Source: Plasmodium brasilianum
Lineage: Eukaryota; Apicomplexa; Aconoidasida; Haemosporida; Plasmodiidae
NCBI RefSeq assembly: GCF_023973825.1
Contig: NW_027122927.1
Span: 1-64,000, forward strand
Direction of reading: 5' to 3'
Length of the DNA: 64,000 nt
Each line of letters starts with the position of its first letter. Within the stretch, counting starts at the first letter, position 1. Position numbers and translations under genes: made by a program. Below are positions 41,061 to 55,518 of this stretch, piece after piece. Below the pieces are notes generated by a model. The model did not search any database. It worked only from the letters and a program-made list of their open reading frames with translations, and had not been told where the DNA came from.

Positions 41061-41847
41061 TAGCAGATACATTTAACTCTCATATAACTGTAAAGATATG
41101 GAATCCAAAAGTTTGTACGTAATGATAAGTAATTCATACTTAACAAGGATATCTTTTAATTTTAGATAACTTCAAATTTTTATTATGCAAACTAAACTAA
41201 AAGTACATCATAAAACTTTTTTCATTAACTATGTCCTATAATATATTTCTTACAATACATATTTTATTTAATGAATAAAAATAGTTCCTTTGATAAAAAT
41301 AATACATGTATACAGGTCAATGCAACAAAATATATGTACTTCTCCTCATTAAATAATAAATGATGCTAATTTATTTTTAATTTAAAACTAATAATAAATT
41401 TTATGAATAACACGAAAAAATATTCAATTTTTACTAGAACAAGATAAAAAATAAAAAGTATCATTTCATATAGTTCATATATAAACTGATAGACAATTTG
41501 TTTAATATTATATGAATTCTTATATTGTGTATAAGAATTTTAGCGTAAGAAAATATATTTTTCTAAAAAACTCTCTTTGCACATAAATATATATATTAGC
41601 CCATTATATATAATTAAAGTGAAGTATACTTTAAAACGACTATTTTTAAATATTAATAAAATCAAATTCACAAACAATTAAGAACATATTTTTATACTAT
41701 TGAGTATCAGAAAAATAACATATATGCTGATTACTTTATAAAGCATAAACTATTATACCTATCCTTTCTTAGTAAATCACCAAAAATATTACAGTTATAA
41801 TAATATGAAATAAATTGTTAGAGAAAAAAATTATTCCTGTTATTCTT

Positions 41848-42684
41848 TTACTCAGAAATCAACTTAAGTTTTACATATTTTTCATTATTTTTTAGAATCT
41901 TAGGAACCACAGTTATAATAATGATAGATAATACAACAATAAGTACGCCAAATAATACAGGAAAAACATAGGGTCCTGCTGTAACAGCAATATCCTCAGA
42001 AAATAACCTTATGAAATTTTCTCCCGCAGATTCAAGCAACTTAAATCCTTCTAATAAGGCATATCCTATTCCCAAGATGAATAAAAGAAAAAATAGAGCA
42101 ACTCCAAATCCGTAACTTCTAAACTTTGTTTTTTTTAAAGCTATATCATAAATTCTTCTATTTTGTTCAAGAAATTTATCATAATTTTTTTTTTTGATCC
42201 ATTTTTTTTCAAAATGGAAATGTTTTCCATCAAACATTCCATTATTATAATCTATAACTTCTGTATAGTATCTGGCATTATTTAATGATTTTCTATTCGA
42301 TTTTTTGTTATTTCCTTTATCCCGCTTTGCACTAATAAGTTTATCTTTTTTTAAACTTAAAACATTTAAATTCAATTCTTGCTTAGGTTTTGCTAATAAT
42401 CTAGAATTTCTTATATATATTTTTCTACCAATGTTGTAATACTCATCAAAATATTTGTTAAAAGAATGCTAAAAAATTAAGTAAATAATTATCATTTAAA
42501 ATAACAAATAATGTGCCTCGCCAAAAAAGAGTATTTATAAAAAAAAAATAATAGAAATATTAATAATAAAAAATATTCTTAAATAATATTATGATACCTT
42601 ATAATTGTTAAAATGGCATATCCACGTTAATAGGATAAAAGCAGAAATTTTAACATATAAAATTAATTTAATATTTTGTTCCAT
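41848..42684 (-). CDS. fam-m exported protein
   Basis: Two exons, complement(join(41848..42468, 42598..42684)), 235 residues, the shortest fam-m here; intron 129 bp, donor GTATCATA, acceptor TTTTTTAG. Exon 1 encodes MEQNIKLILY and ends WICHFNNYK. Exon 2 starts HSFNKYFDEYYNIGRK; the PEXEL-like motif is NSRLLAKPK with Arg at residue 52, with Ser where its relatives have Tyr. The spacer after it is shorter and lacks the acidic SNN/DIPNN region. Signature ARYYTEVIDYNNGMFDGKH, then FEKKWIKKKNYD. Membrane segments at about 150-168 and 195-217; end NNEKYVKLKLISE. The first ATG-like codon in exon 2 is well inside the frame, so calling exon 2 alone would lose the signal and export motif. Upstream partner of the fam-l gene at 38542. 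Confidence 0.88.
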
Positions 42685-45480
42685 TGTATAGATTTCTTAT
42701 ATTGTAATATACATAGTAAGCAGAAAATTAATACTAATATGATATACATTTAACGATAAAGGTACAATATCTATTTTTCTAATTTTTTGTACTATTTTTT
42801 TGTAAAAATGTAACTAAATGTATATGATTGTAATGTATTTACAACAGAAATCAGGAAAAATAACTTTACATATATATTATAGATTATTTATCTTAATTAT
42901 ATTTTTAAAAAACTAATTTGCGTTAAAATAAAATAATTTTGAATTCATTCATAAATATATATCATATATATATTAATTGTTTAATATAGTAGATATATAA
43001 AATTTTTATGTTTATTAACGCTTATAATAAAAAAAAAATATATATATATTAATTCATGATATTCCTTTATATTAAGTTTATATAGTATATAGAATATTTA
43101 TAATAGAGATAACGTATCCTTCCATATTTTAAGAAAATATTTGAAAAATTAATAATAATTTCCTATAAATATTTCTAATTAAATAAATATTATATAAATG
43201 TAATATGCCTATTATTTATAAAAGAAAATAAATATTATAATAATATAATAATAATTATAAAAAATTAGAACATTTAATTGTTTTAACAATTATTTGTGTT
43301 ATATTAATCATGCTAGTTCAATTTTTTTATAATCCATAATATACTTAAAGAATCATATCTATAATATACTACATAATATATGAAACGATATTAATTTTAA
43401 AATTAAATATTACCTCAATTTTTATATCAGTATCATAACAATTTTAAACTATAATTGTTATGCAAGTTTAATTCTGGTCAATATTTCTACATGAAATGTA
43501 TTTTCTGATTCATAGTCTTAACATATATATATGTCCAAGAAATGCTAATATAATAAAAAAAAATTAGAAAGATATTAAAATTATTATTAGTAACTATATC
43601 AGTTTTTTTTTAATATTTGCAAATATTATTTTCACTTGCTCTAGATCACACTATATTTTAGCAAAAAAAAAAAAAAAATACATAATTTCGATCATTATTT
43701 AAGACAATAATAATTAAATACACATATCGTGATATTAATAAATCAAATATTAATCTAAACTGTAATGTTAAATTTTATCTTATAAGCATAGATATTAGGC
43801 AAAAAGTAGAACTTAATCACTTTAAAAGCTTACAAATTATTTGCAACATAATATATATAATCAGTACTTATATAATTAATTCTTTTGTACAGAATAAATC
43901 TTAGTACTTTAATTAAAATATATCAGATCTTAGAGCATTAATATGAATATAATAATACTTTTACTAATTGAATTACATGTATAACATGGATTTTCTTTTA
44001 CATATGATCGTTCTATAAAAAAGCGGATTGCAGTATTTTATTAATTAGTAATTATTAATATAAGCATCTTATATTTTTACAAATATTTAATATTATGACA
44101 CTTTTGGAGTAAAATCGCATATAGTGAAAAAGTGAAAAATATCAAAAATGCATAAATGTAAATCTTTATAGAATGATGTTATTCAATCAAATACATTTAT
44201 TCTTAAAATGAACTTATATAATATTAGTAGATTGACTGAACTTCATTATATATATATATATATATATTATTCATTTTTGTTAAGATAGATATAGTCTAAG
44301 ATAGAGGAACATGTATAATTCATGTAAGTTAAAATTTAATTTCAGCTTAATATTCGTTTAGAGATGTATTCATTTAATATTTTCAAAAATAAGAAACTAT
44401 ATTAGTTTTTCATTATCATGTATTTTTTTATTTTATATATATAATACATATAAATAAACTAGATTTATGTACAATATTTATATAAATTAAAAAATGATAA
44501 TAATTTATCAAAATATATCCCTTTATTTAATTATAAATCTTTATGAATTCTATAATAATTAATGTGCTATTAAACATTTATTTTTAAAATCAAAAATTAA
44601 TAAAATGTGTTTGAAGATCATGCATAAAAATACAAAATATAATATTACATGAAATAAGTTTCAAAACACACATTTTTCTAATTAATTTATTTTGGTTTGC
44701 TATTTGATTAATATTGATTATTATAGAAATTACATTTAAAACAAATAAAAAAAAAAGAAATATGTATTTCTTTATAATAAATTAAGAAAAAAATTATATA
44801 TAATATATTATAAACATTTTCAAATAATTTTACAACCCCATACAAACATAAAAAAACAAAAAATCTTGTCGTTAAATATATAAATTATATCACTAACTGA
44901 ATGAATTTGTATTAAGTCAGATTTTATATATTAAATTAAATAATACTATGATTACTATAATACAAGCTTAAATAAAACGTTTGCACTTATAATTTTTTCA
45001 TATCATTCACACGTTTTTATTACGAATATTTGATAATATCAATTTCGCATTTTTGTTTAGCAAAATAAATATATAAATTATAAATGAGAATACTAATCTA
45101 CTTCATAAAAATATGGTACGATAATAATAATAATAATATATAAATATTAAATTTTTCGTAAATAATGTATATTTTTTTACTTTGTTCGCCAATATACATA
45201 AGTATACTATCTAGGCTGCAATATTAATTTTGTTTATATATTGGAAATTTTTTTTTGGAAACATTATCATTAAGCATAAATAGAAAATGATTAATTATAG
45301 AATAAATATATTTTCTTAAATTAGCGTAATTATTATATATGGGTTTGAATACCATTTCTTCTCACATCAATTGAAAATTCCAAAATTTTTATCAGTATAT
45401 AAATAACAATTGAAAAACATAAAAAAAAAATAAGGTCAAATACCACTTCCTTTCCAGATTATTCGGTAATAAATATTATA
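42685..45480. other. 5' flank of fam-m gene and module spacer
   Basis: Includes the upstream block at 43073-43117. AT-rich with a run of A near 43660-43678. No ORF or RNA gene recognised. Confidence 0.55.
43073..43117 (-). promoter_or_regulatory. Conserved upstream block (fam-m 41848)
   Basis: Plus-strand TATAGTATATAGAATATTTA followed by TAATAGAGATAACGTAT, 389-433 bp upstream of the start at 42684. The most diverged copy beside an intact gene. Confidence 0.42.
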
Positions 45481-46210
45481 TTAATATTTACTAATGAAAA
45501 CGGATTCAGCTTTTTCCACAAAAACCTCTAAAATAAGTAGTGGAAATATTATTATAAAAATTATTACTGGTAGACCATATATTGAAACAGCATTAGTATA
45601 TACTGAACATTTTAAACTTTTTCCCTGAAGAGCACAGGTAAATATCTTGAGTTTATTTATAGAAATAAATTATATATATAGTAGTTATTCAATGAGAACT
45701 ATCTCTAAAGATTTTACATATAAGCGATGGTTATTTATTGAATAATTTTTAGGATTTATCTCTTGAATTAAAGTTGTCTATATATTAATCCTTTCTATAA
45801 TAAGCGTATTCAATGTAACTATATGCATTTTATGAATCATCTTATGTACTTCCAGGTAGCTTATCTGTTAAATATAAATTTATTTTTTTCTTCTTATATT
45901 TTAATAATGAAATATCAGATCTAGAATTTAATGCTCCATCGGCAGAATTCCAATCGTCTAAAGATTTATCAGAAATGCTCTAGAATTAAAAGAAAATATT
46001 TTTTTCATTTATAATGTGATGGATTTACTAACGAATAAGGAAATTTTTCTTATAACTGTATATCTATATATATATAACTTGAAGTATCCAAAATTATAGA
46101 GAAAAAAATTTGCCAAGTTGTTATAACTCACTCTTTAAATAAGTACATATCCAAATAATAAAGATAGATTTAAGTGTTTTAACGAAAATAAAATATTGAT
46201 TTTTTTATGA
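45481..46210 (-). pseudogene. Decayed Plasmodium exported-protein gene, copy B
   Basis: Exon 2 relic, about 45481-45979: after an ATTCTAG acceptor it reads SISDKSLDDWNSADGALNSR, then SDISLLKYKKKKINLYLT and KLPGST before a TAA. The middle is broken in all frames. The 3' end reads open again as a membrane segment, YGLPVIIFIIIFPLLILEVF, then VEKAESVFISKY and TAA at 45481. Exon 1 relic, about 46128-46208: FVKTLKSIFIIWICTYLKSE matches the signal-like exons of the exported genes, but where the ATG should be there is TCA TAA. It belongs to neither fam-l nor fam-m; SLDDWNSADGALNSR may point to another exported family. Intron about 148 bp if the donor is the GTTATAAC. Confidence 0.62.
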
Positions 46211-49200
46211 ATATTGGAATTACTTAATTTTAGAATATATATAAATATATTTCAAAAAAATTAATTATTTGTACCCATATTGCAGATAAAGAGATATAAT
46301 TATTTCCGCTGTAATTTTATTTTATTTTATTTTATATTTTAAAAAAAATATTAAATATCAAAAATAAAATGAATTGCATAAAAAAAAAAATTTATATTAA
46401 AAAATCATTTACAGGTATCTCCGGAAAGTTTACTTATGATTAAATTAATATCAAATAAAATAATTATCAGCAAAACTATTTTTATTAAGAATTCACCTAT
46501 AATTTATATACATCTTATTAGCGTAACAGAATAATACTAAATTTTTAATATCAATACTTTTTAGCTAAGTATTAAAATCGCTTCTTTAGGGTATAAAGAA
46601 TTTATTTTATAATAAGAATAAAAAGAAAATATATGCTGTGAGAATACATACATTAGCATATATTAGTAATATATCTGTTAATTTGTTTTTAATCCCCTTA
46701 ATGGGTTTAATCAACTTTACGTTTTATTTTCTTAAAACCTTATTTTATAACTGAAAAAAGTAAGTTACTGCATACATATAATATTATTAACAAGACAGGG
46801 GAAAAAATAATGAAAAACGGCTATTTATTTTTATGGCACAAATTGAAACCCAAAATGTACCATATGTTTAATGTATCTAAAGGACTTACTTCCAAATAAT
46901 ATAAAATATTCAGCCCACTATTTAATTTACATAAGAAATTCTTATCTTTTAATAACTACTATAGAATTTAACACTTTATGTAGTTGTATCACACTACTAT
47001 AAATAGGATATTATAATTTTTATATATTTTAATAAAACTACTTTTATATATTATTATTAAAATAAAATTTACTAATGTTAATATATTACTAATTTATATT
47101 TTTTTTTTTTTGCTAAGAAAAATATAAATCTATACGTTCTCTAAAAATGACAGTATTAAATAGAAAGAATCAAATTATAAATGAAAAAAATAAGAAATTT
47201 TTAGTAGATATAACATTTAAAAAAAATCAATTACAGCAAAAAATTAATATTCTTACGAAATACGAAAATATAACATATAAAATAACGTATAAAGGAATTT
47301 TGGAAAAGTTTTAATACAATATTTTTATTTTTGATATTTTTATAGAGGATATAAGGGTGTTTAATTTTTACTCATTAACAAATAAATAATACCCACGCCA
47401 TCAATTAGATTGCAACTCCTATGTAATATAGATAAACAAATTAAATGCTTTATGAAACACACCTTTAAACGTAGGAATATCTATTTTCAATAATGTTTGC
47501 TGAATGGTAAGGATATATATAACTATAAAAATATAATATATTAAATATATTATTTTATTTATATAATAATAAATTTATATTATTTTGTATGAGAAAAATC
47601 ATTTTCATATAAATAATTATTTAAAAACTTTATAACAAATGTTTTAAATTTTAATATACTATATACACACACTGCCCTAAAAAAGTTTATAAAAACAAGT
47701 TAATTGTTTTTTCATTTTATTTTGTAACATATACAGATATAAACTTATTTGAAAAGATTTATACTTCAAGAACTTTCAGTATTTCTTTCTTCTAAATATG
47801 TTTTACATTATCAAGCATTAAAATTTAGCATTTATCTAAAAAATTTTTATAACACACCTTAATAATTAATATTGTATTTTATAACTAACATATAATATTA
47901 TAGTTTACTCATTTTATAATCTTACATTTAATACATATGTTCTTAATATTTATGTAACACTATTTATAACTTTTCATATATTTATTTTTATCTAAATTAT
48001 TTTTTGAATGTTGTATTTATTATAAATATCCAAATCAATTTAAATTAATTATACATATTTTCCAAATTTTGCTAATCATCTATGAATAATTGTCCTTTCG
48101 TCTTGACATTTTCATGTACTTCCTTAGTAAATGTATACGAAATACATAAATAGTATAATTAAATATATATAATTATTGTATATAAGTATATCTATTAATT
48201 TACATTCATATATTTATATTAATCACCAAAAATATTTTTGTTTGTTGTACATATATTGTCCACTTGTAATAATTATTTAATATATATATATATTTTATTA
48301 TAATATATTATATTCCTTTTAATTGATGGTGTTGCATGTATTATAATAATAACGTTTTACATGACTTTTTTTTATTTCAATTTATTCTTTAAATATAAAT
48401 TAATGTCCATAATATATTATTTTCAGTGAAATTATTTTTTTAAAATTACTTCGATAAGTAATATTTTTATGACTTTCCTTACTATAGAACTACTAAAATT
48501 TTTCTACAGCACTATTACCACAATGATTTCTATTGAAATACTTCTACACAAACATAAATATATTGAAATAAACGCTAAGATGCGCATTATTACTCCTTTT
48601 ATCTTCATTTTTTTCATTCTACTATATAATATTACAGGTAATTAATTTTTCTAATTAATTTACTTTTTTCTATACATTTTTTGCTGTTTTATATTATACG
48701 TTTACATACATATAACTATTGTAATTCTTATAACATAATTAAAACAACAATTAAAGTATAAAATTTTATTTTTTCTATGTTCCAAATAAATTAATACATT
48801 ACGTGAAAATATGCATACGTAATATTCCTGCTCCCATCTTTAATTATTGCATATGTATACTTACTTAGATGCTTGCTTAACGGTGGAAACAATTATTAAC
48901 ATATGCATTAACATGCAGATACAGTATATGTATTCCCATATACTTATTTACTTATATAAGATATTTTCTATTATAAGAGGATAAACTAATAACATGCGTT
49001 TGTACATTTATATTTGTTTTCCTTATACTTTATTATTTTTTATGTTCTTATTTTAACCATCTGAATGCTTACGATGAACATATTAATTAAACTCCATATA
49101 AGTATATTCAATAGAGATAATCAGAAGTATGTTAACAATTTTAACACAATATTAAAAAGACTACTGTTAAGCGAATATTCTCTTCAACTAATTAATATAA

Positions 49201-52200
49201 ACAGCTCTCTGTTCATATGACTTACAATTTAAATTTTTTTTTTATTCCTTTTCTTTATTAGCATTCGTAATGGAAATAGCTCTTACAACGAATTTCATTC
49301 ATTGGAGATATGCTTCCTTGTCATTTATCTGAATCTAATAATGTGATTCATCCTTTTCTATGTAAATAAACTTAATATTATTTTTTTACATATACAACAA
49401 AGGAACACAATGTGGTAATGTAAATAATTACATGTAAATAAGAATCCAATATTCTAAAGATTGTATATTTATATACATATGTATGTGCATTCGTTTACAA
49501 CTCTTGAATGTAAACAAGATAAAACATCCAAGAAAAGCTAGTCTAAAATAAAAAAAGAAGCAATTCTGTATGTACATGCATCTTATATGCATAAATATTT
49601 GATAATAAATAATGTTATCATATTCATATACATATACATGTGCATGAATATGTCTCCAAACTGTGTATGCTATTTATATATATAAAATTAACTACCAAAG
49701 AAAAAAATCTTATTCTATTTATTTTTTTTAAGAGGATTAAATTCACATTAGCTTCTTTATAAATGTATACTTCTGATTGAGTTACTTAGCTTTACATATG
49801 ATTGGGAGATTACATAAAAAAATTTTTGAATAAATACGTATGTATCTCTCTCATAATAAAAAATTAAAAAAGAAGTATTATCATAAAACAAAATAGACAA
49901 ACTATAATATATAAATTGTATTTTATTTCGTTTATTTTTTCTAATTTTATCAAGTGTACTCTGTGTAGCTGTAAATCCTTGCAACAACTCTTTTAAATAT
50001 ATGAACACATAATTAAAATATTTAACTAGATATAAAAATAAATATTCATTTTATGAAATATAGAAATGTACGTATGCGTAAATACATAAATGGATACATA
50101 ATCCTATCCATTATATGAACACATATCTACGTATACACATATACATATCCTCATACATATGCACACACATATGCACACGATACTGCAGCATTTTTGACGT
50201 ATAAAAAATTTTTGTTAATAGTTGATTTCACTTTATATATCCCTGAGTCCTAAAGGAGTATATAATTAAAAACATATTTTTGCAATTTTTCGCCGTCCCT
50301 AACTTCCTAAGAGAAAAATAACAACATACGCAATTATCCTTCCTCTCTTTTTTATTTTTTCTTCTTTATGTTTCATTTGTATTAACAATTTATATATATA
50401 TCTATCTTCATTTTTTAGAAGTATATCTCTCTAATTGTCCATTTACAAAGGGAAACAAATTAAAAGAAGAAAAAAAAGATTTTTAAATGTACACTATTGT
50501 TATACATTCATTATAATAGGTAATTATACTTTATGCTATTTTTTTTTTTTTTTTCTTATGATTTCTCTTACATTTTTTCTGGTTTTATTTTTGCATGATC
50601 TTTTATCTAGCTTTTTTCTTCTTCTCCGTTCTCTCTTTTTTTATATTAACATTTTTTTACGAAAAATAACTCATCCCGATAGAAATAAAGGTAGCCAAAA
50701 AAACGAAATTGTGTCTTCATTATGGTAAAATTTCAATTCTTATAATGCACATACTGCTAATACACTCTATACTCTATTTTATTTTACGCTAAAACTTTTT
50801 CATGTACTAGACCGGTTAATAATACAATAAACAGTATACCAAACAAAAAAAACTTAATAACATTTACAATTATAATTACATGCAATACAACAATTATTAT
50901 AACTTGTTAGCTCTCGATTAACACATTAGTGACTTTTTCATAATGACAAAAAAGAATTCTATTTTTTTTTTTTTTTTGTTTAAATTCCTATATAAATTAG
51001 TATACTTAAAATTTTATAATTTCCACTTTTCATTTATAATATTTCAAATATAAATTAAAAAATAATAATATTAAAAATAATCTAAAAATTTAAAGCATAA
51101 ATTTGAGATAATAATGGGAAGTTTCAAATTTAGGTGAAAAGGAGGCATAAAAAATATTAACAATGTTTTTGAAATTCAGATACATAATTGATATGTATTA
51201 ACTACTTGTATTCACAAATAAATATTTATAAGTTTAAAAAAAATAAAAGAGACAGAAATATAACAGTAAATATAGAATGTAGAAACACATACGTGGAATA
51301 ATATCTGTATAATCCATTTAACAAAATATTTAAATAAATACAAACGAGTACAAGTAAAGAGAATAAAAAAATAATGTCCATACAAAAACACGTACAATGA
51401 TTTTAATAAATTCTTATTCCGCATTTGATAAAAGTAATAATTATAAGGTATCCTTATTTTTCTTTTTATAGGAGTTAATTTCTATCAAATATACTGTTAT
51501 ATATAAGAAAAATAACTAATAAGGTAAAATTATAATTGTTGTTCTAATTACTTCCTTACTTTATTATACTGACCTATATATAATTATTATGTGTAAATTA
51601 TACATTATTGCAATTAACTAATAATTATTTTAAAGATTATATTACGATTTTTCATGTGTATATCTGTATATTTACCATATTAAACAAAACAATACAGACG
51701 TAATAAATTATTTACTAAATACAAATTAACTAAGCATATATTTCTATATCGACTATATACATATTATATTTTATTATTTATATGTTTTTTTTTCGTATAT
51801 TATATTTTTCTAATAATAGAAAGAAGTAAAATTTTAATTAATTTTTTTTTTTTTAAGTTATAATATTTATTAAAATATGAAATATAATATTACTTAAATT
51901 CAGAAACAGTTCAAATGACTATATAATAACTATGGATCATGTTAATATATGTTATCCAATGAATGTTTACTAAATATTCTTATCTTATTTCCTTATTATT
52001 AAGTTATAAAAATTATTATTTTTTAAAAGTCCCATATAACTTAATAATAATGCATTCATAATAATAATAATCAAAAATAATATTTTACTACTTCATTAAT
52101 TATCAGATACAATATAATATATCAGTTATAATAATTAAAATATCATGAATTTATTAAAGTATCTTCAAATATAAATAGGTACAATAAAGTTCACTTTGTG

Positions 52201-54521
52201 CATGATCTCTTGCGTACACAATTTTCGTCTTAGATTTAATAATAATTACTAGTCAATAATAGTAAAAAAGCAGATATATCTCTTTCTCTATTTCCCTTAA
52301 TTAATAGTACATTTTCACTTTTAATTTATATAAATCTACTAAATAACTGAAGGTTAATTGCATTATTAAAGCTGTCATTCCATAAAATTTTCATAAAATA
52401 TACGTACATTACATGTAAAATATTTTTATCAATTTTAATATACACTTCAAATATTTCCATAATAAATAGTTTATAAGAAAATGGAATAAATATTTCTTTA
52501 CGAACGCATAATAAGTCTTATTATGATCAATATAAAAATTATTTTAGCTAAGCATTTTATGTAACATATAGGAAAAAAAAAATATTGTAATAGCTTTTAT
52601 GTAGTTAAGATTTTTTCTAAATTACAAAAAAATATATATACATATAATTAATGATTAAAATCCTTCCTAAATGAAAAGATTCCAGTTAAAATAGAATTTT
52701 TTATTTTACAAAATATTATTTCTATTTATTACATGTAGAAATATAAAAAAAATAAATAATAAAATAATGTGGTAATATAATTATTCTACATATATATATA
52801 TAATATAAACAAAAAGATATATTTTTATAACATATAGTCAAACATAATACTATCAAAAGAAAAAAAATACATTATTTTTTTTATGAAAATTTTTAATAAC
52901 AATATGTTCTGTTTCAAAATGTAAATTTTACCATATATACTGTTTTATGTTTACACTTTCATAAGTATACTTTTATATAAAAAAACTATTAAGGTGTTAT
53001 TTAATTTACTAAAAATTTATTTTTAAAGTTTATGCAACTATTATAACTAAAGAATATATTTATACTATATTATCATTTTCGTTTGAATATATACATAAGC
53101 GAATATAACAGATGAAATTTATTAGCAAAACTTTTGCATGCAGAATCATTCACATAACACTTGATTAAAACGTGTGCAAAGTAATACAGATATATTTTAA
53201 ATATATCTAATTAAAATTTATTTAAGTAGAAAAGCAGTATTACCTATTTATGAATTATCTATTAAAAAATAATAATTTTTCTTTAATTTCTTTCTATTAG
53301 AAATATGAGCATTAAAAATATAAAGTAGTAATTCTGTCGTAGGTCCCATATGTAGTTTATGTATCTTTTAAATAATATTAACTCCTTATATGATACATTT
53401 GTTAAAATAGGAAATAGAGAATATATAACAAACAGAATTGTACCGTTCTATATTATTATAGAAAATATATATTTATTATTATTGCCACCTAGTATTGTAT
53501 ATCTTTATATATATATATATGTAATTTTACCATAATAAAAAATCAAAAAAAATAAACATTTTTATACATATTATATGTTAATATGGTACTACATTATTTC
53601 ATTAATAGTATCTTTTAAAAATTCTTAAAATTAAAAAAATAATTAATTCAGTTATATATTTTCAATAAATATATATTTATTTAAACATTCCAAAATTTAA
53701 TTAATATCACAATCGAGCGCTATAATAATAAATTAAATAATTTATCTCTCCATTTAATTGTATATATTTTTTATTCCTATGTTAGTAAACTATTTTAATT
53801 AAACTATATTTAAAAGGGATATATTTTTTTTTGTGTACTTATAACATCACTTTTATGTCTTGAAAAAAAAAATTTGGAATATATTAAAAAACCTTTTTAA
53901 ATAAAAATATTTTATAATATATTTTCTATAATACATAATTAAAATTATACACATTAGGCTTTTGCTCTGTTAAGAAAAAAATATATATAAATATATATCA
54001 AACGAAATATATCTACTTTTTTTTCATTAAATATAAAAGAGAACCCTTATATTTCCAGTATGAAATTGGTATGGCATTAGTATAATAAATTAAATAAATA
54101 AACATTTTGGTTTAGCATAAAATTGAAAACATAATGTAACTACTTTTATAGAAAATAAAAATTAACTCACTTTATAAAATTTTATGAGTTGTCATATTTT
54201 ATATTCGTTTTAGCGCATGCATATATATTTTATGAGAATCTATTTAGATACAAAAATGTTCATACGAAATCATTATGTTTATTCAGGATTAAGTCTAATT
54301 TATAATACAAATTAAAAAATATTAAAATTCTCAAATTAATAAAAATACTAAAAACATATTTTTTTACAATTATATATCAAAAAGGGTATGTATATGTAGT
54401 AGCGATTATAAAATTTAAGCAGTATTTTTCATTTTTCTTAAGCATAATATTAAATTTATTACTATTATTACTTCAAATTAAGAACTTAAATAAATAAAAA
54501 AATTATATCTTCTTATTCATA
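46211..54521. other. Large gene-poor spacer, related to 31-36 kb
   Basis: About 8.3 kb. To about 51 kb it is the counterpart of 31-36 kb. 48.8-50.7 kb is the richer part, with runs such as ACATATGCACACACATATGC near 50155. ORFs at 49757-50008 (- strand), 50435-50728 (+ strand) and 51212-51424 (- strand) are low-complexity and not called. From 53.2 kb it is 3' flank of the fam-l gene, including the block at 53701. Confidence 0.55.
53697..53735. repeat. Conserved 3'-flank block (fam-l 54522)
   Basis: Contains TTAATATCACAATCGAGC then ATAATAATAAA, 821 bp beyond the fam-l stop. A related form of the block at 41028. Confidence 0.58.
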
Positions 54522-55518
54522 TTACCTTTTTTTGAACTTAAGCTTCTGATATTTCTTTACTTTTTTATGGTAGTAAAAAATCCCTAATATAAGTGTGATA
54601 CCTAATATTATTAATGGTACAATATATACTATATAACCAAACAAATTCTCTACATAAACATGCTCTGTTATTGCCTCCCATTTTTTATCTTTACACTTCC
54701 CAATATAGTTTTTTACTTTTTCCGTAGACTTAAACAACCAACTTAACTGACAATCTTTCAAATAATTATGTAAAGTCGTATACCAGCCACTTCCGAAGCA
54801 ATAAACAAGTATCTGAGTCAACGTCCCTTTAAGCCCACTAAAAGAAAACACATCTAATATGATATATATTGATAACAACAATATTAATGCTACAGGGGCA
54901 AAAATTCGTAATCTGTATTTTTTAAATATAGTTTGTTTGTAGACCTTATTACTAATTGTCCTGTTTTTTTCAAGAAAATCGAAATAATCCAGTTCTTTGA
55001 ATATTTTTTTTTCAAGATTAGAATATTTTTTTGTTTCGAATATATTAGATTTATTTGTTGTAATTTGTTTATGGTCTTTTGCATATTTTGAAGAACTTCC
55101 ATTTGAATATTTGTTTTTTGCTTTGGAGGATTCTTCAACAGTCTTGTGTTTTTTTTCTATCTCTTCATTACATGGAAAAAATTTTAAACCTACCATACTT
55201 GAATCATTATTGTTCTTACATTTTGCAAGTAGTCGATAATTTCTTGCATTTAATTTTCTTTCAATATAGTTCTCATCATCTAGTGATTTGTTAATAGAAA
55301 TCTAAAAAAATAAAAAAAAAAATGTTCAACATTTAAAGGAATAAATAATATAAACGTAAAAAGAAGTATCAATAAAAATAAAATAAGTAGAATACGAATA
55401 GTATATATACGTTTAAATCTTATTATCATACCATATCATTGGTGAAATTCCATATACAAACTAAAAAGATAAAAGAAGCAACATTAATAAATAAGAGTAA
55501 CTTAATATTTTTTTCCAT
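54522..55518 (-). CDS. fam-l exported protein
   Basis: Two exons, complement(join(54522..55301, 55432..55518)), 288 residues; intron 130 bp, donor GTATGATAATA, acceptor after an A/T tract. Exon 1 encodes MEKNIKLLLFINVASFIFLV and ends WNFTNDM. Exon 2 starts ISINKSLDDENYIERKLNAR; no ATG occurs until residue 65, past the export motif. The PEXEL-like motif is YRLLAKC with Arg at residue 52. Signature NIFETKKYSNLEKKIFKEL and DYFDFLEKN. Membrane segments at about 161-181 and 250-272. Between them is a loop with Cys at DCQ and GKCKD. Tail YYHKKVKKYQKLKFKKR. Downstream partner of the fam-m gene at 58009. Probably exported; function unknown. Confidence 0.9.

Larger units (their letters stand above)
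39499..41847. other. Spacer inside the 38.5/41.8 kb fam pair
   Basis: Holds the 5' flank of the fam-l gene (block at 39907-39947) and the 3' flank of the fam-m gene (block at 41028-41060). No ORF above chance. The spacer matches in plan the one between 55519 and 58008. Confidence 0.55.

Noticed and set aside
49757..50728. ORFs on both strands in the second G+C-richer spacer
   Set aside because: Low-complexity Phe/Lys/Ile translations, with no matching frame in the 34-35.4 kb copy.
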